Assembly: GCA_963682175.1 (NCBI GenBank)
Contig: OY821782.1
Coordinates: 32,075,741 to 32,139,740 of the forward strand
Direction of reading: 5' to 3'
Source of the DNA: Triglochin maritima
Taxonomy: Eukaryota > Streptophyta > Magnoliopsida > Alismatales > Juncaginaceae
DNA: 64,000 nt
The notes beneath the pieces were generated by a model, which saw nothing but the letters and a program-made list of their open reading frames with translations, was not told the origin of the DNA and did not search any database. Shown here piece after piece: positions 11,569 to 23,135 of this stretch. Numbering within the stretch: position 1 is the first letter of the stretch; every line of letters starts with the position of its first letter. Position numbers and translations under genes: made by a program.

Positions 11569-13887
11569 TGTAGCATCCCCGAACAACAGAAAATTTAAAC
11601 TTTTAAAATCAAAGGAAACACAAGGATAAAGACCAGCAAGAGTGGGGACATTACTCATAGGAATACTCAAATATATCTGGTGCACCATATTACATAAGAG
11701 TTTGTCAAAAGAGTGATTACATCAGAATACGAAATACATAATACATATAATCACGACAACCTAAAATAGGCAGACAACAGGATCCAGTCCCAAAGTGCAA
11801 TCTCCCTCGGTCACCACTCGTCGGAACCTACCGCGGTCCTGAAAATAAACATAACTACAATGCCTGATTTTATATAAAGAAACCCCGTATGACAAGCTCA
11901 CCCATATGCCATATCATACTAGTATAGCATGGCATGATACAAACCAATAAATCAATATTCCCTTTAAGGGTAAAACCAGACATCCATCCTGCAATCGTTC
12001 CCGCTGCCACACATGCCGCACGGTCCACAGCATCGCCGACGCCACACAGGTCACATAGTCCACAAGCATCGGGTCTCCGCGGTCTACCATAGGCACATAC
12101 GGTCTAGTAGATAGTACGCAACACATCCCCACACGCGGTTACACAAGCCAAAGGGATCAGTGAGGAGGCGTTGTACTTCCGCGCAAGAAGAATCAGATCT
12201 GTAAACATCGTGGTCCACCACCAAACCAACGGAGCCGTCGATCAGGTCGGTCCATCAGCACCGCCACACAGACGCACGATATCTCACTTGATACGTGCCC
12301 AATCGAGCTACCAGCCAAAAATCAACGTCGACAGTCCATCGCCGCTACCACACAGGCCATGCACGTTCATTCGTTGTCGCCACACAGGCCGCACGGGCTC
12401 GTGCAATCACTGCCTATCAAGGCCAGTCAAACCTATCCTGCACACAGAGGGCCAGACAATCGACAGAGCCGAACCAAAGTCCGCAGGGTCATCGAGATCC
12501 ACATGCAAACACCAACTCCCCCGCTATAGAAGCAGAGTAGCAACCTCCGTAGCCATCCAGGCCGGTAGTCACTTCACCCAACGACAGTTACGTACCTACT
12601 GAAAGCAATGGGGTCTGAGATCCCTTAGGTCTACTACTCTACTCAGAGTCAAACAACCAAAACATCACACCACAGTCTATCAACGGAGGTGGCTCGTCCC
12701 AAGTACCCACACTCTTCCACTCGGCGGTCCCTGGGAAGGCACGATCACGCACCCACCGTCACCTCCTGGCTCATGCACTCGGCGAGGGAACAAGTTTCCG
12801 TGAACAGAGTTGCACATCACAAGGACTGGAAATTGGGTTCTGCGCACAAACGGTCGACCGAAAAAGGCAATCCGGTCAACCATTCCCATGGGGTTTGGTC
12901 GACCTAAAGTCTGTAACTGTATCACCTAATTTCTAACGGTCGAACCAAAGTCTAAAACAGGTCGACCGAACGTGGTAAAAATCCGGAGTCTAGTCAAAAT
13001 CATATAAGTCCAACAGTCGACTGACTCAGGGGTCCCAGTCGACCAGAAACTACCAGGGGCATCCTAGCAGTCTAGGTCATCTATCGGTCGAACAAGATAT
13101 AACAATTGGTTGAACATAATACTATACAAATAAGTTCACTTAAGTTCCGGTCGGACCAGAGGTCAGGAACGGTCGACCGTTTAGATGGTCAACGTCCAGT
13201 CCGAGCGAATCACGAAGCAACGGTCGAACAACTCAGGGGTCTCGTTCGACCGAAAACTCCCAGACAATCCTCCAACCCACCACCACATGCACAACCGGTT
13301 GACGACCACAAGGCGTCGTTCGACCAATGTTGGTTAAAGTCGGGCAACACACTAAACTGGTCTACGCCCGAAGGCACCGATCGATCGTTGGTCGACAACA
13401 ACCTTGCGCCAGCCAAGGATTTTACACCGTTTCGCGTTGCCGGTGAGGTCTCCGACCTCCCGCGACGGACCACAAATCCACCCCAACGTGAGTGAGCAAC
13501 AAAGATATCTAATGCAAGAACTTGACATACCTTCTTCGTGATACGGGGCTCGCCGAAGATCTACTCACACTCGACTCCGAACCGCAACCTCACGCAACCA
13601 CCACCTCCGCGTGCCTCACGCCGGAGCCGTCTCCTCCTCAAGTCACCGGAAGGGAGCCGATGAAGAGAGAGAAGAGGGAGTGAGACGAGAGTGAGTGAGA
13701 GAGAGAGAGGATGAGCTGGTTTTCTCTCACCAAAACCATCAACCAACACCCCACCCAAGCCCTACTCCACCACCCTACCATACACCCCCACCATACCCCA
13801 TTACCTCAACCTCCTTCCCCATGCAAAGCCGCCAATAACCCCCACTTAATCCCTCATTAGGCCCTAATCTAGGTTAGGGTCATTACG
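11569..13887 (-). mobile_element. Solo gypsy-type LTR gamma nested in LTR beta, target duplication GTCCA
   Basis: This 2319-bp minus-strand LTR starts TGTAGCATCC on the plus strand and ends CATTACG. The expected end is TTACA, so one A-to-G change at the last base is assumed. GTCCA precedes it at 11564-11568 and follows at 13888-13892. The flanks read as one continuous LTR beta when it is removed, which supports nesting. It contains a palindrome array with exact GGTCGACCG at 12852, 12960 and 13171, plus many one-base variants up to about 13390. A GA-rich stretch near 13690 precedes the upstream part. Confidence 0.65.
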
Positions 13888-13929
13888 GTCCACCTTAAAC
13901 CTCTCCATCACCACCCGCTAAACTTGATT

Positions 13930-14525
13930 AAACACTAATCAAGGATTAGGATCTCACGGGATGTAGTGGAGAGTGATCCCAGAAAGAGTTTCAGTGCAAA
14001 TATTTATGGGATGAGAGATGAATTATCTGTAAGTATACGCCAAAGATTCTTGAGGAATAAAGCCACATTAAAAGCTTTGTGATGACAAAAATTTAATCCA
14101 CCTTGCTTTTTGGGCAGCCGGTGGTTGGACCATGCAATGGGACAGTAAAATTTTGAATTATTCAATATTGCGCACAAAAATTTTCTTAGAATTTGTTCCA
14201 GCTGTTTGAAGGTCTAAATTTCTTGGAAGAAGCATGTGCGACATATGATACACTAGCGCACTATCTAGGTTATTTGAGATGAGTGTGGCACGTCCAGCAG
14301 CTGATAAATAGTTCTTTTGTGTCCAGGTTTTCCATTTTGTGACTTGTATGACGGATAAGATTAAGAACTAATTGCTGATCAGAATATTTGCCAAAGATAG
14401 AACCCCCAAAATAAGTATCATGAACATCCATTCTAGCGAACCCATATTTGCGAATAAACTCCTGTTGCAGGTGGTGAGGAACCAATTTGACAAAATGAAT
14501 TCCCAATTTAGAATAGTTAATTACC
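13930..14525 (-). pseudogene. L1-type LINE reverse transcriptase, C-terminal part (degenerate)
   Basis: In minus-strand frames the segment KYGFARMDVHDTYFGGSIFGK corresponds to the place where plant LINE reverse transcriptases have a KYLGLP-type motif. It is followed by W-x-x-H-RLPKKQGGLNF, matching the usual W..I..PK..GGLGF motif, and by FNVALFLKNLWRIL, matching FN.AL..K..WR. It ends in FLGSLSTTSRE, like the conserved P-S-x-x-W-R-S region. Stops and frameshifts are frequent. The 5' side is cut exactly at a CACTA terminus (14526), and the 3' side is cut by LTR beta. Confidence 0.65.
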
Positions 14526-15157
14526 CACTACTACAACTGAGGCCTTTGCCGACGGAACGTCTTTCGGAAAAACACTTACATTCCATCGGCAATAGGTTAG
14601 GCCGACGACATTTCCGTCGGCATTGGTCCACCTGCACTAGCCGCGTCGGGACGGACCATGCCGATGGATATTTCATCGACCCTACCAAAAATAATTGTGC
14701 CAAAAAAAGGCGTGCATAAAAAAGTATTTTGTCGGCACTAAATTGTTTACCCGACGGAAATTCCGTCAGCAGGAAATTTGCAGGTTACTATTGCGGATGG
14801 AAATTTGCAATAGTAGTACATACTACAAATAATTCTGTTAGTAAGTAAAGACAACCCATATCGGGTTTATACAACTTGCAATAAAAATTCACTTCAACCA
14901 ATACATTCAGATACATTCAAAATAATATTGAAAAAAATCTAAAACTCATTCGAAAAACCAATATATATTTTTCATAATTCATATAATGTACTAATTCACA
15001 AACATTTAGAAGTCGCACTAAACAAAAAGATAAAACGAACAAAAATGTACTAACTAAAACTCATACGAAGTTGGATTTGTCGTCATGTTGAGAAAACGTA
15101 TCGAAGTCAGCATACTATATAAAAGAAAATGCATTTTCATTAGTTGAACAATCCCAA
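14526..15157 (+). mobile_element. Terminus of a second CACTA family (CACTACTACAACTGAGG)
   Basis: The block opens with CACTACTACAACTGAGG at 14526 and continues with inverted subterminal units of CCGACGGAAATTCCGTCAGC type (14548-14790). That is the CACTA architecture, but with a different repeat code from elements A and E. No transposase is present. The rest, to about 15157, is AT-rich with nothing recognised. The partner terminus was not found, so this is either a truncated element or one end of a nested one. Confidence 0.55.
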
Positions 15158-15578
15158 CACTACAAAAAAATTGCCTTTTAGCCACGGTACTTATCAATGG
15201 TTGTAGCCATTTTCCGTCACAACAGAACAACAACCATGTATAAAAACCGTGGCTAATGTGACAGTCACTATAGACATTCAACCACAGATATTGTGAGGAA
15301 TATTTTCTGATGTCGTTGTTTTTTTGGCGAGAGAAATCTACGCGAAAATATTTATCAGTCGCGGACATTTTCCATCGCTTATACTTTAACTGTAGGTACA
15401 TGGACTGATATTATCCGTCACTATTGTATTCATATTAGAGACCATTTTGCCATGAATTTTATCCGTTACTATATTCTAGATCTGCCCATTATTTTATTAT
15501 TTTTCATTTCGGACCTTATTTTTACAATAAATTCACACATAACATGAATATAAGATCACGACACATAACATGAATTTG
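15158..15578 (+). mobile_element. Terminus of a third CACTA-like family (CACTACAAAAAAATTGCC)
   Basis: CACTACAAAAAAATTGCC at 15158 is a typical plant CACTA-like end. The following 250 bases carry inverted units such as TTTAGCCACGG and CCGTGGCTAA, and ATTTTCCGTC and CGGACATTTTCC. No coding sequence is present. Near 15535-15575 the phrase CACATAACATGAATAT occurs twice in tandem. The insertion abuts the truncated gypsy LTR end at 15579. Confidence 0.5.
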
Positions 15579-15631
15579 GCTTCAACGTGGCCGTGCACTT
15601 GCGGTTAATTAAAACGTATCAATCAAGTTTT

Positions 15632-15649
15632 TGGCACCGTTGCCGGGGA
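15632..15649 (+). other. Retroelement primer-binding site (tRNA-Asp type)
   Basis: TGGCACCGTTGCCGGGGA lies a few bases after the LTR end CAATCA. It matches the known TGGCGCCGTTGCCGGGGA site except for one base. Confidence 0.8.
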
Positions 15650-16803
15650 GGTGTTCTGTCCAGACTTTGGTTTAGACGATTCGAGTTGTTTTAATTTTTC
15701 GTTTTTAGTTTTTGTTGGTTTTAGGGATCCTAGAGCTCAAGGGGAGGCCACTAGCAAAATTGGACGCACAGAAGCACCAAACTGACTGCCAATTAGGGGT
15801 CTGGAACTGCCAACTAGCGGCCTGGTGAGCTGCTTCTGCTCTCAAATTTGTTCTGGTTGTTCTTTTCTTCAGTGTAGTTGTCTGGAAGCACAATTTGGCA
15901 TGTTTTGACTTGTAGTTTGCTCCCATATCATTAAATTAATCCCCTTTAATAGACTTGGCCTTAAAATCCAAAGCAAAATATTAGGCATTCCTACTTGTTT
16001 AGGTCATGCATCATGTACTTGACTTAGGCACGTACTTGTCTTTTATTTTAGCTTTATTTTCAGTTGTTGAGCGCTGGCGTGAGGTACGCATTTCCTACAC
16101 TCATTCATGCATCTTGTATCACCATGCATTAGTTAGTAGGAATTGCATCAGGACAAGAGTGAGTTGAGCGTTTGATTAGGGCGTTGATTGCTAGATTTAA
16201 GATCAAAACGCTAATAAGGAGGGGTTGTCCCATACAAGATAAGGTGGGGGATTTCATCACCCTTTCCTTTGCCCCAAAAATCACTCTTAATCAAGCCTTA
16301 ATCTAAAAGCAAGTAGACATTGGCCCTAGGATTTCGGACGCACTAGGAGAGTGATTTAGTTGAGATCGTCATGGCCTGATCGGCGTCGCCTACCTTGTCG
16401 ATAGTAGGAGGTACTGGATCTCCGGATCTGGTATCACTTGCTGGGCATTGTGGTCTTCGTTGTAGGGAGGTGAGGTGTGTCGAGACTAGGGATCTCAAAG
16501 TTAGGCGTCGTCTAGCCTAAGGACCCATAGCCTTAAGTTGTGTGAGTCGTGCTTGCTAGTTTGGCTTCTACTTGGTCTCATTACCCACGCTAAATCTAAT
16601 GATTCTTCCCTCCTCATCTGAGTCCTCTCCTCATCTATTTTCTACGAGTAGACTCCTCCTCTGAGTACACCTTCTGTTGTGTGTTTTTAGAGTCGAGTCG
16701 AGCATTTTATGCGAGGTTGGGCTCGTTCTGGTGAGAGCGTTCGACTTGAGAGAGTGCATTTTCCGAGTCTTCTCGTGGTGACGGGGGAGACCGGGGTCCA
16801 TAC

Positions 16804-18597
16804 ATGGATTACCTCGGTCCATTTCCACCACCATGTAGACCTCCTTCTCCTCCTCTTCTGACTCGAGAGGAAGAGGGATTCGGTCAGGATCGAGTTCTTG
16901 GTGCACCACCACCTTTAGCTCGACAGGATAGACCGATGACTTTGTGGGAGTGTACCCATCCTGTTCGGGCCGCGCAACCTTCTTGCATAGTTCTTCCCCC
17001 AGCTCGCGGGAACAACTATGAGCTGAAACCTCAATATGTGAGCATGCTTCCTACCTTCACTGCCAACAAGGAGGATTCGTATATTTTTATAAGTGAATTC
17101 GAGGAAGTATGCTCCATGTTCTAGCTTTAATAGCTTGATGAGGATTCAGTCCGGTTGAGGATGATTTCTTTCGCATTGAAGGATAACGCGAAGAAATGGA
17201 TGTATAGCCTCCCGGCGAGCTCTATTCGGTCTTGGGATGACTTTGTGACTCTATTTCTGAAGAGATTTTTCCCTCTAAGGAAAACTCAACAGATACGGCA
17301 CCAGATACATCAAATGTATCAGACTGAGACCGAATCTTTTCATGCTTTCTTTGAGAGGTTCAAAGACCTTCTCCAGCAGTGTCCTCATCATGGACTTAAG
17401 TTATGGCAGTTGTGCCAAATTGTTTATGAGGGCATCAACTACAACACCCGCACATTGTTGGAGTCGATGTGTCAGGGTGATTTCCAAATGAAACCCATCA
17501 ATTAGGCATGGGACACATTTTAGTTAATGGCTGAACGTACTTTTGAGTAGGACACCATGAGAGAGCCACCAGCCACTAGGTCTTCTGGTCGAGCTGGATC
17601 ATATCGAGTTGAGTCAACTATCGTGTCTGAGGCAAAAATGGTTGCTCTCATGCGTAGGATTGAGAGTTTAAAGTTGGACCGAGCTCCTGTAGCTCAGGTC
17701 GCTACTCCATGGTGACTTGGAATGCGTTTACGCTCCAAGGGATACTGAGCATGCGAATGCGATGTATCAACAGAGGCCCTGTAACGACCCGTACAGTCAC
17801 TCCTACAACCCGGGATGGCGTAACCATCCTAACTTCTCTTGGGGGCCTTGTGGGGGTAACGGTCAGAGCTCGCACGCTCAACCTCCACCTTATCAACCTC
17901 CACGCCCATCGGCGACCTACCAACCTCCACATCAAAGGTCTCAGAACCATAATTACCAACCTCCTCAGACCTCATCGTCGGGTTATTCTAACCAAACTCC
18001 ACTACCCCAACAGGTTGACTCGAAGGACCCCACTCTTGAACAAACCCTTCAAACGTTCATACAGAGCACGCAATCCATGTTTGCGGCCAGCAAAAATTTG
18101 GTCAAAGCATTGGAAATGCAAGTTAGTCAGTTAGCTCACCAGCTCCATGAACGCGAGAAGGCCAGTTACCGAGACAACCCGAGGTGAATCCTCGGGGTAC
18201 CCATTCTCAAGGAAGGCCACCAATGCCTCATGCTACCTCTGAACCGACCCATCATATTAATGTGATTCATACTTTGAGGTCTGGTAAGGAGGTGGACAAC
18301 CACATTGGGGTGCCTTCCTTGCAAGCACCATCTCTTGGTGTCACCAGACCTGCGGTGATACCTGTATCTCTGAGGGAACCGGATCCTGAGGTTCCCTCCA
18401 CCAATACTTCCAGGAAGGAGCCTGATCTTGAGGTTCCTTCTACATTTCCTTTGACAATGGGGCCAAACCCTGAGGTCCCCTTGTCTCCTCTTGTGTCGAA
18501 GGAGTCAGATTTTGAGGTCCCCACTCATGCTTCTTTGGACCAGAATTCTGAGGTTCCTTCGCAACACTCTTATGCCCCGAAGGCGTCATTCCCTTAG
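16804..18597 (+). pseudogene. Gypsy gag polyprotein, interrupted by stops
   Basis: The frame from 16804 (MDYLGPFPPP) runs to a TAG at about 17122. Coding similarity continues from 17155 with the Retrotrans_gag domain: ALKDNAKKWMYSLPASSI, then FLKRFFPLRKT, then ESFHAFFERFKDLLQQCPHH. It ends near 17505 at a TAG that interrupts the expected helix. The next part (17717-18187) is rich in Pro, Tyr and Gln, and 18184-18597 carries degenerate repeats of a PDPEVPS unit. No CCHC zinc knuckle was found. Gag would form the cytoplasmic virus-like particle. At least three in-frame stops make this copy non-functional. Confidence 0.8.
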
Positions 18598-18693
18598 TGC
18601 CTTAAAAAGAAAACCTCGGATCAGCATGACAATATGCTTGAGATGTTTCGGCAAGTTAAGGTGAACATCCCTCTTTTGTAGGTGATTCAGTAA

Positions 18694-19764
18694 ATGCCAC
18701 TTTATGCCAAGGTTCTCAACGACTTATGCACCAAGAAGAGAAAAACTCATGTTCCAAAGAAAACTTTTCTTGCGGCTAATGTGAGTTCTTTGTTGGCACA
18801 ACCCATGCAAGTCAAATACAAGGACACTGGTTGTCCTACTATATCTTGTGTGATTGGTGATGTGTCCGTACATCGAGCCTTATTAGACCTTGGTGCATCT
18901 GTTAATCTTCTGCCATATTCTGTCTACGTCCACCTCGGTCTTGGAGACCTTAAACAAACAAAAATCACTCTTCAATTGGCTGATAGGTCAATGAAGAAAC
19001 CAAGAGGTGTGGTGGAAAATGTGTTTATCAAAGTGGGAGTGTTCATTTATCCAGTGGACTTCTTTGTTTTGGATATTGAACCTGTGCCAAACCCACTTGG
19101 ACAAATTCCTGTCATTCTGGGACGACCATTTCTTGCAACTTTCAATGCCTTGATCAATTGTCGCAATGGCCTGATGTGCTTGACTTATGGTAGTCAATGC
19201 GTTGATTTCAACATCTTCACCATCGGCAAGAAGCCAGGTGACTTCAATGAACCTATTGGGGTCAACCTTATCCAGGGCTTGGATGAGATTGAAGTTGAGG
19301 GCACCTTCAAGTACTTCAGAGAATTGTTCGATGGAGATCCTGAAGGTGGTGAAGATGTTTCACCCGGGCTGGCACAAGAAGGTGTCTTATCTTCTGATCA
19401 CGTGGTCTTAGAGCCACATCCTTTTGATCACGTGGCCGTTGAGCCACATCCTTTTGATCATGTGGCTCCTGAGCCACAAGATACCATTTTTATGGTCTCT
19501 GGGCCACATGCTCTTCATTCTTTATCTGTTGAGGACCCCATGTGGGTTAAGAGTCAACCACCTGATACCCTACATTTCAAACAACTAGACAGAGGTTCAC
19601 CTCTCATTCATGCCTCCTATGTTGCTCACTCTCAAGAGGCATCAAACGACCACAACGCTTATAAGGGTATTAGGTGGTCTAGCAATTCTGCTTTGTATGT
19701 TGCGAGCCCGTGCATGTGCATTTTTGTCTCGAGAGATGGCGGGTTCCCATTTGATGTCCCTTGA
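18694..19764 (+). CDS. Gypsy retroviral-type aspartic protease, open frame of 356 residues
   Basis: The frame is open throughout and contains the plant gypsy protease signature: the active-site motif DLGASVNLLPYSVY around residue 70, then ILGRPFLATFNALINC near residues 141-156. The DLGAS motif replaces the usual DTG or DSG triad, as known for Athila-type proteases. Downstream, residues 240-275 hold tandem acidic repeats of the FDHVAVEPHP type. The ATG follows a stop just upstream, so it may be internal to an original gag-pol reading. The reading ends at TGA, 19764, with no polymerase after it. In an intact element this enzyme would mature the polyprotein inside the particle. Confidence 0.7.
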   Translation: MPLYAKVLNDLCTKKRKTHVPKKTFLAANVSSLLAQPMQVKYKDTGCPTISCVIGDVSVHRALLDLGASVNLLPYSVYVHLGLGDLKQTKITLQLADRSMKKPRGVVENVFIKVGVFIYPVDFFVLDIEPVPNPLGQIPVILGRPFLATFNALINCRNGLMCLTYGSQCVDFNIFTIGKKPGDFNEPIGVNLIQGLDEIEVEGTFKYFRELFDGDPEGGEDVSPGLAQEGVLSSDHVVLEPHPFDHVAVEPHPFDHVAPEPQDTIFMVSGPHALHSLSVEDPMWVKSQPPDTLHFKQLDRGSPLIHASYVAHSQEASNDHNAYKGIRWSSNSALYVASPCMCIFVSRDGGFPFDVP

Positions 19765-19999
19765 CATATGAAGATGGGAGCCCATTTTTGTACATAGTTA
19801 AAAAAAGCATACGAACATAGATGCATGTTTCGAGCAAAACATAGAAAGAGAAAAATAAAAGAAAGGAAAATGCATACGAGAAATAGGAAAATCCTAACTC
19901 ACTTTCGTAGGAATCACGATTGCACTTATACCTGATCCTTCTCTAAACTGAGTCACCATCAATTTTGCGACTTGAGCCTTCAACTTCTCGTGCTCCACT

Positions 20000-20173
20000 T
20001 CCAATCCATAACGATTCATATTCTTAAACCTAATCCTTCGAGAAACACAAAACCCTTCGTCTCACCGTCCTGAGCATTCCTCTTCAGTTACTCGCGTGAC
20101 CTCCCCTTACTTCCCGAGCATTCCTCTTCCCTCACTTCTCACGAGCGTCTTCTCCCTCCCCCAACGCCGAAGT
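20000..20173 (+). other. Untranslated first exon of the Ptta-Ulp1 gene (E)
   Basis: A C-rich, plant leader-like block full of CCTTCG and TTCCTCTTCC phrases ends AACGCCGAAGT followed by a consensus donor GTAAGT at 20174. The next acceptor, TTCTTTCAG at 20605-20613, lies just before an ATG at 20618. The exon start is approximate. The 19765-20000 interval before it shows nothing recognisable. Confidence 0.45.
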
Positions 20174-20365
20174 GTAAGTCTTTGACTATAACATTTCTTG
20201 TTTATTTCTTTCGGCAATATTACTTTTGTTGCTTGGTTGAAAAATGTTTGTTTGCTTTAAAACTTCTTTTATCTCAAGTTATTTGGCTATTAACATACAT
20301 ATGGAAATGCACTACGAGTTTCATGTTTTCGTTGGCGAATAACATACATTAGAGTTTGATTATAT

Positions 20366-20500
20366 GTCTTCCACGTCGGTGTTCAATTTATCCGACGTTG
20401 TAGGGGTCTCCCATGTCGGTAATTCAATTTATCCGACGTTGTAGGGGTTCTCCAATATCAGTGTGAAATTTATCCGACGTTGTAGGGTATTCGAAAAAAC
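20366..20500 (+). repeat. ACGTCGG-type subterminal repeats, left block of E
   Basis: Three tandem units of the form CCACGTCGGT, AATT-rich spacer, ATCCGACGTTGTAGGGG. The same unit design (CGTCGG..CCGACGTTGTA) is seen at 41390-41816 beside the CACTG terminus, which links the two ends. Here the repeats sit inside the first intron. Confidence 0.65.
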
Positions 20501-20770
20501 ATCAACCCCCCAATTCTGATTGGTTTTGTCTGAATTCTAATTCTTTGGTTCATAGTCGTAAACCATATTCAAAATGGCTCCAACCTTGAATCAAGATCTC
20601 TTTGTTCTTTCAGGTTAATGGCTCCCTGCAAGAAAAGGCACCTCCAAAATTCCGATGAAGCCTCTGTAGGATTTCGTGTCCCTATGTATGTATATATTTT
20701 AAAAAAATTAATACAACATACAAGATCAATTTCATACTTTCAATAATTTTATGTACATGACTTTGTGTTT

Positions 20771-22845
20771 TGTTCTAATATCATGCAACCCTACATTTAT
20801 TAAAATAAACCACAAAGGTAGAATCATACCTAAAGGCTCTCTAAAACACTTTTGAAGATTCAGAGTCGCGTTGCCCGTTGAATCGTCCACGGATTTGCCT
20901 CCGAGTGTTCACCAAACTCTAAACAAGATTAGAGTGAAATGAGCTAGCCAATCAATCTCTAATAAGGTTTAGAATCTAGCTAATGACCCCTCTTAAAGCT
21001 CCTGAGATTCTTATCTCTAAAACTTAAATTTACTAAGAGATTTTCGTGGTGATTAGGGAGAGATTAATGAGAGAAAGAATTTTTGCATTAGTATTAAACA
21101 AGTAGGAGTAGAGGTCCTTTTATAGTCTCCCAAAACATCCTTATCAAGAGCAATTCTTTAGCCATGATCCCTTGTTTATTCTCTCCTAAATTAATATTTA
21201 ATTTCCACATACGCACCCACAAAAAACGTTTTAATTAAATCAGGAATTAATCCACCCATGATCTAATTAATCTCTTAATAATTCCGGCAGAATCGTTCTT
21301 GTTCGGTAGACCGAGTATTATTCGGTCAACCGGACCATTCGGTTATAACACGTGTTCGGTGCACCGTGAGCTAGACGGTCGACCGAATCCTTATGAGAAA
21401 AATTCCCTGGAAGAATTCGGACGAACCACGTCTTTTACTCGGTCGACCGTTGACCCACCAGAATCATTCCAGGGACAGTCATCGGATGACCGTGTCACCT
21501 TCGGTCTACCGAAAATACTACTTCTCGGTCGACAGTGCACACTCGGTTAACCGAACCCGATTGTCCAGGCACTCCAGACAATTTCGGTCAACCAATTGCG
21601 CTTACCCGTTCCCTATTCGGTTAACCGATCCAAAGATGCCGCGGTCGACCGAAACATGAACGGTTCACCGTGTTTGACACAGATTTTGCCTTTGTCAAAT
21701 ATTGGATTTATTTCCAACAAAATTTGATCTTTTGGGGTTTTTAGCAAATTCATATCTTAAAGTAATATATTATCCTATGTAATATTAAATTATTACACCC
21801 CATAATATATACACCTCATATGAATTTATTATGATTCTAATTATGTCAATTCTCATGACATATTGATTTTATTCATTGACCACATGTGTCTTATTTTCAC
21901 ATGAAACCCGACACATCATATGAACTTAAATCAAACCTCTTGTTTCCCAGTTTTGTGGTGTGACCTATAGGAGGATCTAAGCCAAATTGGCAATGATATT
22001 AAACACTTAATATCTCAAATTATAAGCGGTATCTAGCTACACATTATAGTCACCCAATTAGCATAGATGTATTTGTTCAACCCGAACCAAAACACGACCC
22101 ATTGAGTGATGTAAGTGCACCACTTGTGTCCGTCCCTTGCTTCATGACATTAAGAATATATACAAAGTAGAAATGTGTCATCTTTGTATTATATTCATTT
22201 CTTGGTCTCTTTAAGCTAATTATAACTATGTAACTTAACTCAAGTCACATTGTGCACATTATAATTTTGCTTTATCAAGGGGCCCACTAATATCATCACT
22301 CAATTAAGAGAGGCAATGATAATCGTTTGACTAGTCATGTTCAACCAACTAGCTATCTTTTCCAACACAAGTCATGTTCAACCAACTATTGCCTTTATCA
22401 CTATACTCAGTGATAGCTTTTGACAATAATCAAATTAAACACTTCTTGAGTGAAAAAATTTAAGTCTCATATCATAGGATCCAAGACACAGTAAAACATT
22501 AATGACACGAAACACAATTCCATAATGTTTTACTTGTTAGGTCTATTCAATATATAAAAGTAATCTTTTCCTCTTTTATATACTCGTGTCGTCAATTATT
22601 TGTAGAGCTACAACAATCGATGACCAACACGACAATCTTATATCGGTAATTAATGTTCCATGTTAATTACCATGATTCTGAATAACTTTTGATTTATGTA
22701 AACCATTATCTTTTAGAGCTCTATGGTTAAGGACCAAGTGCCTCTTCCTTAACACTTCCAAAAGACGAATATCATAATCAAGGAACAAAATGTTTGCACA
22801 TTCAATTCATAATAATTGACATATAAAAGTAAAACTTTTAGAACA
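20771..22845 (-). mobile_element. Solo LTR, probably Ty1/copia, in the Ptta-Ulp1 intron
   Basis: This 2075-bp block begins TGTTCTAA and ends TTAGAACA, an 8-base inverted end of TG..CA type. On the minus strand it has a TATA-like GACTATAAAAGGACC near 21120 and a GA-rich leader. It carries a dense array of palindromes of GGTCGACC and GGTTAACC type at 21300-21670, including exact GGTCGACCG at 21378 and 21441. There is no coding sequence, and the 5-bp flanks (TGTTT and CATTC) do not match. The exon acceptor CCTTTCAG follows directly. The orientation and family are inferred. Confidence 0.55.
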
Positions 22846-23135
22846 CATTCCTTTCAGCCTCCACTTTGGTTCCTCCACAGGGAGCAACTCTTATGTTAGA
22901 GTTTCAACAAAAAGTAATACGTGAAGGTCCATTGCCTTTGGACTTTGATCGTCTATTAGAGCCGATTGGAGAAATTAGGAAAAATTTCATCCTATTCTTC
23001 CAATAATCATAATTAGACCCATTAAGCAAAGGAGGTCTAGTTGTGCACAATCCCTTTAAATGATTAGAAGTGGATGCCATTGCTAAAAATTACGGTTAAG
23101 TAATGAAATTTAACTCACAAGGCTTTGATACGAAA

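Larger units (their letters stand above)
9908..13930 (-). mobile_element. Gypsy-type LTR beta, interrupted by LTR gamma
   Basis: Beta starts at TGTATCGCC (9908) and runs to 11568, then is cut by LTR gamma and resumes at about 13888. It has the same order of blocks as alpha and gamma: a region near GTAATCACGACAACCT, the GGATCCGGTCC block, and a palindrome array of GGTCGACC type (about 10660-11240). A purine tract and a TATA box (GGAGTATAAAAGG on the minus strand, near 11535) follow. It contains a long TA microsatellite. The right end (about 13930) is set by where LINE coding begins, not by a visible terminus. Confidence 0.55.
15579..19800 (+). mobile_element. Truncated Ty3/gypsy (Athila/Tat-like) element: LTR end, primer site, leader, gag, protease
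   Basis: Only the last 47 bases of the 5' LTR remain (15579-15625, ending TATCAATCA). They are followed by a primer site TGGCACCGTTGCCGGGGA (about 15632-15649), which matches the tRNA-Asp type site of Athila/Tat elements. A leader of about 1.1 kb follows, then gag and an aspartic protease. No reverse transcriptase, RNase H, integrase, polypurine tract or 3' LTR is visible before the next element. The LTR end matches the solo LTRs at 4243, 39679 and 42879. It is either a deleted autonomous element or a gag-pro-only derivative. Confidence 0.75.

Noticed and set aside
20771..22845. Target duplication for the copia solo LTR
   Set aside because: The inverted ends are convincing but the flanking pentamers differ, so none is claimed.
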